Positions 7,498-18,007 of a stretch of 64,000 bases of DNA are shown here, piece by piece. The notes under the pieces were generated by a model that worked only from the letters and a program-made list of their open reading frames with translations, was not told the DNA's origin and did no database searches. A program made the position numbers and the translations under genes. Each line of letters begins with the position of its first letter. Positions within the stretch are counted from its first letter, which is position 1. Source of the DNA: an uncultured bacterium (GTDB lineage Bacteria > Verrucomicrobiota > Kiritimatiellia > CAIKKV01 > CAITUY01); assembly GCA_903895695.1 (NCBI GenBank), contig CAITUY010000022.1:1-64000 (forward strand), given 5' to 3'.

Positions 7498-8424
7498 TCA
7501 CGCCATGTGCCTGATTGCGGCGGCCCAGGCCGAGAAGACGGCCAGCACGCACACCCATTCCAGCACGCGTTGTACCCACTCCGGAAATCGGCGGATTCCA
7601 GGCAGGCAGAAGGGCGCGGCCAGAGCCAGGCCCAGGATGAACCCGAACAAGTGCGCGGCCAGGTCGCTTTGTGGGCCCGTCCCGAGCAGGGCCAGCAGTG
7701 CCAGCCCGGTTCCGAGCGGGAGCCATACCGGGCTCCAGAGGCTGCGCCATTCATGCCAGCGCCGGAGGCTCGCCAGTGACTGCTGGGCGACCAGGATGCC
7801 GATGGCGCCGAAACTGGCGGTGGACGCGCCGATGCTCACGTGCCCTGAGCGCACCAGCCACGCAACGGCGAAGTTTCCCGCAACCCCCGAGGTCAGGATA
7901 AGCAGCCAGCCGAGTCCACCGCCAAACAGGCTGCACACGGCGTGCCCCAGAAACAGGAGGCACAGGGCGTTGCCGGCGACGTGCGAGAAATCGGCATGCA
8001 GGGTCAGCGCCGTGATCGGCCGCCACCACTGCCCCGCCATGATCGCCTCGGCGTCGGCGCTGGCATTCTGCAGAAGTGGATCCTGCGTATTGAATGGACC
8101 GCACCACGCATAGAAGGCGAGGAGCAGCCCCACGCCCCACAGGGCCGCCAGCGTGTGGTGCGAGGGTTGCCGGAGATCGGCGATCCGCAGGAATCCCGGG
8201 GGCCGACTGCTGAGATCCCTCTCGTAGGCGACCAGCTCCGCGCGGGCTGCCGCCGCCTGGGAAACGGGAACGTGAAGGATCCACCGGTGTTCGTTCTGTT
8301 CGAGGCGATAGTCCAGCCCTGCGGCCGCCAGTACGGCAATCCATTCCAGCGTCTTCTGCTCGTCCGGCGGAACAAGCGTGTCTTCCGGTTCGTCGGCGTC
8401 GGACGGTACGCTGGGTTGTGTCAT
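7498..8424 (-). CDS. Rhomboid-family intramembrane serine protease
   Basis: A 308-residue polytopic membrane protease. The catalytic serine lies in GASTASFG (Ser201) and the catalytic histidine in LAAHLFGFILG (His258). The HADFSHVAGNALCL segment (143-156) supplies the conserved His/Asn of helix 2. About 100 N-terminal residues before the first membrane helix are soluble and resemble a small cytoplasmic alpha/beta domain. The start ATG overlaps the sialidase stop (TAATG), so it is translationally coupled to it. The substrate is unknown. Confidence 0.92.
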   Translation of the reverse strand: MTQPSVPSDADEPEDTLVPPDEQKTLEWIAVLAAAGLDYRLEQNEHRWILHVPVSQAAAARAELVAYERDLSSRPPGFLRIADLRQPSHHTLAALWGVGLLLAFYAWCGPFNTQDPLLQNASADAEAIMAGQWWRPITALTLHADFSHVAGNALCLLFLGHAVCSLFGGGLGWLLILTSGVAGNFAVAWLVRSGHVSIGASTASFGAIGILVAQQSLASLRRWHEWRSLWSPVWLPLGTGLALLALLGTGPQSDLAAHLFGFILGLALAAPFCLPGIRRFPEWVQRVLEWVCVLAVFSAWAAAIRHMA

Positions 8425-9782
8425 TACCGACCGCCGTGCACCCTGATCCGACAGAGCATGGCATCGGCCGTCCAGTTCGACGGCCACTTCTGCCCGAACT
8501 CTTTGGCAAAGAAACGGGTCAGGTGCAGTAACAGGTCGCCGGTCTCACGATCCTCGCGCACGAGGAAGTTAGACAGCGTCAGGTTCTGGCTTTCCCCGGC
8601 CTGGCAGTCATCGATCGCGGTCACGGACCGCCGGACCAGCAACCCGGTCTTGCGATCCACTTCGCCGATCACGAGGGGATGGCGCGGGAGGTTGCCGTCC
8701 GTGTTGCGGGGCGAGATGTTGCCGACCCAAAAGAGCCGCCCGTCCGAGTAGGGCACCAGTTGCGAACACGAACTGGGAGAGAAGAAGGCCTCACCGTCGT
8801 CGTAGGTCCAGGCAATGGGATCCGTCCACGTCTCGCCGCCGTCGCGGGACCGCGCAATCCACCGTCGGCCCGGGAGGCTGGGGTTCGATTCGTTGGAACC
8901 CCGCATGACCATGAGCAAGGAGCCGTCGGCGATTTCGCCCAGGGTGGGTTCGATCCAGCCGCGTGTGGAACGAGCTGTGTCCCCGAGCACGCGTTGGGAT
9001 GCCCGCCAGGCCAGCCGGCCATCCTTCTGCCAGCGCCCCATGAGCACCAGGCAGTCGGTGAACGTGTAGACGTGCGTCGTCCTCAGTATCTCTGCCACCG
9101 ATGGGGGCGAGCTCTGGACCGGCACCAGGATCACGCCGTCTTTGCGGGCCAGGGGCCGACAAGTGAGATCGCCAAACATGACGCAGTTCGTTCCGACCGT
9201 GACGCCGGGCAGATGGTGGATCGCGTCATAGCCGGGTCCCTCGTGGATGATCTGCTCGGGGGCCGTCCAGGTCCGGCCGCCATCTTGGGAGACCTTGTAA
9301 CAAATGGTACCGTTTCGCATGCATTCGGTATAGGAATCCGACGCGAGCACAGCCTCGTTCCAGAGGAGCACGAAACGGCCCGTGCCCGGATCCGCGAATC
9401 CGATGTAGGTGTCGCGTTGCCCTTTGCCCTTGGGGTGAGTGAACTGCGGCGACCATTGGACCGGTTCACCCCAGTGGCGACCGTTGTCGGTCGAAAGCCT
9501 GGCATAGCCGTCATGAAGGATGTCACTGCGGCTGATGTAGTGATGGAGGCTGATCAGGTCTCCGCCCGTCTGGCGCGTGTAGTAACTGGCGGCCAGAACG
9601 CCGACTCCCGACGTCGGCGAGGAGACGAATACTTCCTGTGTGACAACGTTGAACCCAGTCTGGTGAGGGGCCGCCGCTGCCGCGTTGGTCCCGGGTGATG
9701 CGCTCACAGGCAGTGTTGACATGAGTAGCCCTCCGTTCATCAAGAGTACGATCCCGATCCGAATCGCATCACACAACGGCAT
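8424..9782 (-). CDS. Exported sialidase / BNR-repeat glycosidase
   Basis: A 452-residue protein of the sialidase (neuraminidase) beta-propeller superfamily, expected to release terminal sialic acid or a related sugar outside the cytoplasm. A signal peptide spans about residues 1-30 (hydrophobic IGIVLLMNGGLLMSTLPVSAS). At least three Asp-boxes are visible: STDNGRHW, SQDGGRTW and SRDGGETW. The start at 9782 is supported by GGAGGAAGG upstream and by the signal peptide; the longer open frame upstream is the shadow of the UroD-like gene, which it overlaps by 14 bases. BNR proteins have varied specificities, so 'sialidase' is a family-level call. Confidence 0.85.
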   Translation of the reverse strand: MPLCDAIRIGIVLLMNGGLLMSTLPVSASPGTNAAAAAPHQTGFNVVTQEVFVSSPTSGVGVLAASYYTRQTGGDLISLHHYISRSDILHDGYARLSTDNGRHWGEPVQWSPQFTHPKGKGQRDTYIGFADPGTGRFVLLWNEAVLASDSYTECMRNGTICYKVSQDGGRTWTAPEQIIHEGPGYDAIHHLPGVTVGTNCVMFGDLTCRPLARKDGVILVPVQSSPPSVAEILRTTHVYTFTDCLVLMGRWQKDGRLAWRASQRVLGDTARSTRGWIEPTLGEIADGSLLMVMRGSNESNPSLPGRRWIARSRDGGETWTDPIAWTYDDGEAFFSPSSCSQLVPYSDGRLFWVGNISPRNTDGNLPRHPLVIGEVDRKTGLLVRRSVTAIDDCQAGESQNLTLSNFLVREDRETGDLLLHLTRFFAKEFGQKWPSNWTADAMLCRIRVHGGR

Positions 9783-10851
9783 CGTTGCCTTCCTCCCACA
9801 CCGCCTCGACCATGGCGCGAAAGTTTTCCGGCGGGATCGGCGGGTTGATCTCGCTCGAGCTGGCCACAAACATGCCGCCGGTCTCGAGGGCGTTAGTCGA
9901 ACGGATGTGGCGCTGCACCTCGGCCCTGACCTGCTCCGGCGTGCCGCGCTCCAGCAGGTCGACGCCGTCCACACCGCCGGCCCAGACCAACCCCGGCCAC
10001 GTGTTCTTTAGTTCCACGACGTCCATGCCGCAATTCGGCTCAAGGCAGTAGAAGCCGTCCACGTTGCAGGCCTTGAGATCGGGGATGACCTTCTTCCAGT
10101 TACCGTCGCTGTGGTAGAGCGCTGTAATGCCGTGCTCGTGCCAGGCGTCGGCAAGTTGCCTGACGTACGGGTAGTGGTATTCATGCAGGAACTCCGGCGG
10201 AAAGATCGGTCCCTGCTTGGTGGCGAAATCCTCCGGGATGAGGATCACCGGCGAGAGCGCGGGGTCCGCCACAGCGTGTACGCGTCGCAGTTCGTACGCG
10301 ACCGACGCCTCCATATAGGCCTTCAGCACCTCAGGGTAATCGAGTTGGAAATAGGTGAAGAGCTCCAACCCCATCCTGTCAAAGGAGGTGCAGAACCCGG
10401 TGCCGGAGAAGTTCAGGATGACGGTGTCACCGATCCTGGACTGGAGGTCGAGCATGTATCGGCGGTAGTCATCCCGGGCGCGGGCCGGGTCGAAGGTGGC
10501 TGCCCGGATTCCGGCGGTGCGGGCGAGGAGCCAATCCCGTGCGCCTTCCTCATCCCCGAACGGCCGTGAAACATGCCAGGCGGTCCAATTGTCATTCTGG
10601 ATCACGAAGCCGTCGGACGAAGTGACACGGGCGGTTCCGCGCGGCGCTGCCGGCGGCATCACCAGATCACAGGTCTGGCGGATCACTGCGCAGATATCAT
10701 CCACGGTATACTCGAATCCGTCAACGGGCTTGCCGGTCCAGTCGGCAATCACGCGCGGGTTGAAACTGAGTTGCTCGAGCAGCGCGCACCGGTCCACCGG
10801 TTGGTGGTTGAGCGTGGCGACGACGCGTTCGCGCCTGGTCATAGCCTTCAT
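9769..10851 (-). CDS. Uroporphyrinogen decarboxylase-like (URO-D superfamily) protein
   Basis: A 360-residue protein of the URO-D/MtaA-CmuA superfamily, which contains heme decarboxylases and cobalamin-dependent methyltransferases. It begins MTRRERVVATLNHQPVDR, the usual N-terminal pattern of the methyltransferase-like branch, and holds YHSDGNWKKVIPDL and GGVDGVDLLERGTPEQV, the late-barrel segments of that branch. The hemE arginine motifs are not obvious, so a heme role is unlikely. It is the first gene of a minus-strand operon with the sialidase and rhomboid genes, divergent from the large glycosidase-like gene. AAGGAG stands 13 bases before ATG 10851. The substrate is unknown. Confidence 0.82.
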   Translation of the reverse strand: MKAMTRRERVVATLNHQPVDRCALLEQLSFNPRVIADWTGKPVDGFEYTVDDICAVIRQTCDLVMPPAAPRGTARVTSSDGFVIQNDNWTAWHVSRPFGDEEGARDWLLARTAGIRAATFDPARARDDYRRYMLDLQSRIGDTVILNFSGTGFCTSFDRMGLELFTYFQLDYPEVLKAYMEASVAYELRRVHAVADPALSPVILIPEDFATKQGPIFPPEFLHEYHYPYVRQLADAWHEHGITALYHSDGNWKKVIPDLKACNVDGFYCLEPNCGMDVVELKNTWPGLVWAGGVDGVDLLERGTPEQVRAEVQRHIRSTNALETGGMFVASSSEINPPIPPENFRAMVEAVWEEGNDAVV

Positions 10852-10919
10852 CGGGTACCGGACTCCTTCAGGGTCATAAGGGCTCCCACCATAGACCATG
10901 CCCGCCTTCTTTCCGAGCA

Positions 10920-10965
10920 GATAACGGCTTCTCCGTGGCATCTTTCGGATTGATGCGTTATCCTG
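10920..10965. promoter_or_regulatory. Divergent regulatory region with inverted GATAACG/CGTTATC
   Basis: GATAACG (10920-10926) and CGTTATC (10956-10962) form a 7-base inverted repeat 29 bases apart in the short gap between two divergent genes. The right arm runs into TATCCTG (10959-10965), a -10-like element found again before the GNAT gene at the same 22-base distance from its ATG. The two arms may be paired -10 regions or a regulator's half-sites. Confidence 0.4.
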
Positions 10966-10980
10966 TCGTTCAACCAGACC

Positions 10981-13785
10981 ATGAAAAAGACACCACGAAA
11001 TGCCGGCAAGATGAACAGGGCGGCCGCTGCAGCACGAACACGTGAAGATGGGTTGACGGAGTTGAGGTTCGCGGGCAGCCCCACGGCCTGGCAGTGGCTT
11101 CCGGACGAAGCCTCTGTGTCGGTGGAGAAGGCGCCCGGCGGGTACCGGGTCGGCTCGGCATCGGGGCTTGCGCTCGACCTGCGGATCGAGCGGCAGAGCA
11201 AAACAATCACCCTGGTGAGGGGGACGCTCCATGGTCTGGGCGAGGCCACGCCTGCGCCCGTGACCGCACCGGACGCCATGGTACGCGACTATCGGGCCGG
11301 TGGCGTGCGGTTGGCCGGCCTGCACGTTGCCGCGGCGTCGGCCGATGCGTTTCAGCGGCCCCGCTGGCGCCTGGGCGCCCGGCTGGCAGAAGCCGTGACT
11401 CTGGATCCCGGAGTGGCCTGCGTTCGGCGCCCCGAAGGGGAAAAGCGCGACGGCGTGCATCATTGGCAGTGGGGCGTGCCCCAGACCGCCCGCCTCGGCC
11501 GCGCCGCGCGCTGCGATTCTCCCCCGGTGGATGTGCTGCTCTACCCCCCGCGGACCCGGCGCACGGAAGGCATTGATTTCGCCTTCGCCCTCGTGACCGC
11601 CCCCGAACCTGACTTCAACCCGGCTGTCCGCAAGCTGGCCGCCCGGGTCGGCATCCCCGGCGCCCACGCCGGCGCTGCGCGGAAACGCATGCTCGCGATT
11701 GCCCATCGCCCGACGCTGTTTCTGACGTGCTCTTCGAACCCGGTTCGGCACGATATTGTGGATTGGGCTGCCGCGGCCGGATTCGGTTCGATCCTGCTGG
11801 CGTCCACGGTCTGGACGGCCGCCGAAGGTCATTACCAGCCGAACCTGAAGGCTTGGCCAAAAGGTTGGGCATCGCTGGAGGCCTTCTTCCGCTACGCGCG
11901 GAGCCGGGGACTCGCCGTGGGTCTGCACACACACACGGCGGGCCTCAACGACAGCGATCCCTATGTCACGCCGGTACCCGACGATCGCCTGCTCTCGGTC
12001 TGGAACGGTCACCTGGCCAAAGCCGCCGGGCCGGCGGCGACCGAGTTGCGGTTGGCTGAAACGCCGGCCGGCTTCTCGCCGCGCGATGATTACATGAGCT
12101 TTGGAAAGGTCATCCGCATCGGTGACGAGTTCATCCGCTACGGAGGGGCTGACGAGCGGACCCGGACGCTTCACGGCTGCGAACGGGGCGCCTTCGGAAC
12201 CCGGGCGGCGGCACATGGCGCTGGCGCCGGCGTACGCTATATGTTCCGCTGCTTCAATGAATTCACCGTGGACCCCGAAAGCACTCTGGCCGACGAGGTC
12301 GCCGGCCACATCGCCCGTGCATTTCATCGAACGGGCGCGGAGATGATCTACTTCGACTGCTCGGAGGCCGTCCCGGACCCGTATCCGGTCACTATTGGAC
12401 GGTTTCACGAAAAGGTCTGGCGCGCCATCGGCTGGCCGCACCTGCACGTGCAGGCCTCGAGCACGGCGGCCTACGGCCTGCACATGGTGGCGCGGGCCGG
12501 CCAGCAGGACACGGCCATCCACAAACGCGCACTGCTGGATCACGTCACCATGGCCTTGGCACCCCAGTTTCGGGCAGCGGGCATCACACCGGATCTGGGC
12601 TGGTACGGCTTCGTGTTTGGCAGCGCCGATCACGATACGATGACCCTGGACGACATCGACTGCCTGATGGCCCGTGTGCTGGGCAGCGACAGCGGGGTGA
12701 CCATCATGCTTGATCAGGACCCGGGCATGGCACCCGGTTTCCCGCTCTTCCAGCGGGTTGCCCGGCAGATGGGACTATGGCGGCGCGCCGCATCGGCCGG
12801 GATCTCAGTCTCAAGGCGCCGTGCTCTGGCAACGGTCGGTCGTGAATTCCGCCCTGTGCCACAGGGCCGCGGCGTGAGGATCGCCGAAACCTTGCCCTGG
12901 CGCCAGCGGTGCCGGGCCGATGAAAAGGGCGTGGTCCGTGTGTGTGTCCCGAACGCAGGACCTGCGCAGCCGATGGGGCTGCGAATGACCATGCGCTCGC
13001 CCGCGGCACCCAGGGGGGACACGGGCAACCTGCGGCTGTTCGCGCCGGGCGACTGCGCCCTGCGCGGGCTCGACGGCGCGACCGTCGCGGGGCGTGTCCC
13101 GGTGGAAAGCGGTCATGCCATACTGCGCTGGCGGCATAACGGCGCCGGGGTGACATTCGCGCGCTGGCGGCTGATCTTCCCGGAGCCGCTCGACCTTACG
13201 GGGCATCGGCCGCTGTCCCTGCGCTACCGCCTCGACGGCACGTGCGCGGCGGCGGCCGTGCGCCTGATCTCCGGACTGTCAGGCTGGGTTCTTGGGCCGG
13301 AGTATGGCCTGCCCGTGGCGCGTGGTCGCTGGCTGACGGTGGAAAATCCGGTGGTCGATCCGGATACGCGGTTTGCCCACACCTTTCCCGACCCCTGGTT
13401 CTCAACCTACATCGGCATTCCGCTGCAGCGCGTCGAGGCGCTGGACATCATCCTTGCGGGTGTATCCGGGAACGGAAGCATGCGCCTCGATGCCATCGAG
13501 GGGCTGCGCGAACTCAGGCCGCCTGGCTCGTGGAACGTCAGCCAGAGAGCCGGCGACCGGTTCCTGCTTGGGCAGGCCATCCCGTGGGACGGTACATTCG
13601 AACTCACGCCCGACGCAGGGGGTGCGGCGGCGGAGTTGATGGAATTGTCCGGTGCCGTCCGATGGGCCGGCCGCTATGCAGCCGGCGACGTGCCCGTCCT
13701 GAGACATGGTGACAACCGGCTGGAGTGGATTGGACTGGCGCCGGGCGCCTGGGCCGATGTCAGGATAGACCGGTTGCTCTCGTAA
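10981..13785 (+). CDS. Large uncharacterised protein, probable TIM-barrel glycosidase
   Basis: A 934-residue protein I cannot assign to a named family. The central part looks like a (beta/alpha)8 glycosidase: LHTHTAGLNDSDPY, EMIYFDCSEA (a strand-end acidic residue), HVQASSTAAYG and PDLGWYGFVFG are the sort of segments found at barrel strand ends. N- and C-terminal parts appear beta-rich. There is no signal peptide (the start is MKKTPRNAGKMNR), so it is probably cytoplasmic. No ribosome binding site is seen; the ATG is 22 bases after a TATCCTG box shared with the GNAT gene. Glycan processing is inferred from fold hints and from the neighbouring sialidase. Confidence 0.75.
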   Translation: MKKTPRNAGKMNRAAAAARTREDGLTELRFAGSPTAWQWLPDEASVSVEKAPGGYRVGSASGLALDLRIERQSKTITLVRGTLHGLGEATPAPVTAPDAMVRDYRAGGVRLAGLHVAAASADAFQRPRWRLGARLAEAVTLDPGVACVRRPEGEKRDGVHHWQWGVPQTARLGRAARCDSPPVDVLLYPPRTRRTEGIDFAFALVTAPEPDFNPAVRKLAARVGIPGAHAGAARKRMLAIAHRPTLFLTCSSNPVRHDIVDWAAAAGFGSILLASTVWTAAEGHYQPNLKAWPKGWASLEAFFRYARSRGLAVGLHTHTAGLNDSDPYVTPVPDDRLLSVWNGHLAKAAGPAATELRLAETPAGFSPRDDYMSFGKVIRIGDEFIRYGGADERTRTLHGCERGAFGTRAAAHGAGAGVRYMFRCFNEFTVDPESTLADEVAGHIARAFHRTGAEMIYFDCSEAVPDPYPVTIGRFHEKVWRAIGWPHLHVQASSTAAYGLHMVARAGQQDTAIHKRALLDHVTMALAPQFRAAGITPDLGWYGFVFGSADHDTMTLDDIDCLMARVLGSDSGVTIMLDQDPGMAPGFPLFQRVARQMGLWRRAASAGISVSRRRALATVGREFRPVPQGRGVRIAETLPWRQRCRADEKGVVRVCVPNAGPAQPMGLRMTMRSPAAPRGDTGNLRLFAPGDCALRGLDGATVAGRVPVESGHAILRWRHNGAGVTFARWRLIFPEPLDLTGHRPLSLRYRLDGTCAAAAVRLISGLSGWVLGPEYGLPVARGRWLTVENPVVDPDTRFAHTFPDPWFSTYIGIPLQRVEALDIILAGVSGNGSMRLDAIEGLRELRPPGSWNVSQRAGDRFLLGQAIPWDGTFELTPDAGGAAAELMELSGAVRWAGRYAAGDVPVLRHGDNRLEWIGLAPGAWADVRIDRLLS

Positions 13786-13867
13786 CGTCGTTCCTGCAGT
13801 TCCGCCTGTAACCGGCAAAATGCTCTTTCGCGGCATCTTTTCCGTGGCGTGGTCCGCCCCGGTGGGG

Positions 13868-13889
13868 TATCCTGCCGCCCAACCAGACC
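13868..13889 (+). promoter_or_regulatory. TATCCTG promoter/leader block repeated before two genes
   Basis: The 22 bases before the GNAT gene's ATG match the 22 bases before the glycosidase ATG (10959-10980) at 19 positions; the three differences are all T/C changes. Each block starts with TATCCTG and ends AACCAGACC-ATG, without a Shine-Dalgarno sequence. A shared CGGCATCTTT or TGGCATCTTT lies upstream. This looks like a promoter whose transcript has a very short leader. Confidence 0.5.
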
Positions 13890-14396
13890 ATGAAGAAAAT
13901 GTTGACTGTTCGGAATGCCGGGTTTGCCGATGCGGAAGGCGTTTATGCGCTGATCAAGGCCTATCCGCGCGAACTGCTGCCGCGACCCTTGTCGGATATT
14001 GTCCAGAACGTGGACCGTTTCCTGGTCTGCGAGGAGAAGGGCGCGATCGTGGGCACCGTGGCGTGGTCCATCCTGCCGGAGATTGGGCACGCCAGCAGTC
14101 CGAGCGTAGAGATCAAGTCCCTGGCCGTGAAGAAGTCGCTGCGGCGCCACGGCGTGGGCAGCCGGCTGGTGAAGGCGGCGATCGAGCGCGTCAAGATCCT
14201 GCGCCCGGCACAGATCATCGTGCTGACGTTCACGCCGGATTTCTTTCGAAAGATGGGTTTTCACGAGGTTCCCAAGGCGACGCTGATGCACAAGCTCTAC
14301 ATGGGGTGCATCAACTGCGCCAAATACGACTCCCCGTTCACGTGCCCGGAAGTGGCGATGGCCATGGACTTAAGGCCGTCCGCCGACGGGGCGTAA
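13890..14396 (+). CDS. GNAT-family N-acetyltransferase, possibly an N-acetylglutamate synthase type
   Basis: A 168-residue acetyl-CoA-dependent acetyltransferase. The acetyl-CoA loop is in SLAVKKSLRRHGVGSRLV (matching R/Q-x-x-G-x-G/A), followed by the typical FTPDFFRKMGFHEV segment. The C-terminal CINCAKYDSPFTCPEVAM with three cysteines is a feature I associate with short, stand-alone ArgA-type (COG1246) enzymes, so arginine biosynthesis is possible. No other arg gene is nearby, so the substrate stays open. It has no Shine-Dalgarno sequence and shares its leader with the preceding gene. Confidence 0.8.
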   Translation: MKKMLTVRNAGFADAEGVYALIKAYPRELLPRPLSDIVQNVDRFLVCEEKGAIVGTVAWSILPEIGHASSPSVEIKSLAVKKSLRRHGVGSRLVKAAIERVKILRPAQIIVLTFTPDFFRKMGFHEVPKATLMHKLYMGCINCAKYDSPFTCPEVAMAMDLRPSADGA

Positions 14397-14449
14397 TCGG
14401 ACGCGATCGGGCGGGGGCGCCCGGAGTCGTTCCTGCCGTTGAGTGAGCT

Positions 14450-17986
<3,537 letters not shown>

Positions 17987-18007
17987 GCCCAGCCAAAGCG
18001 TTTCACC

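Noticed and set aside
10852..12633. Long minus-strand open frame continuing upstream of the UroD-like gene
   Set aside because: It is antisense to the 934-residue protein; its translation is His/Arg/Gly-rich without motifs, and the UroD-like homology starts only at 10851.
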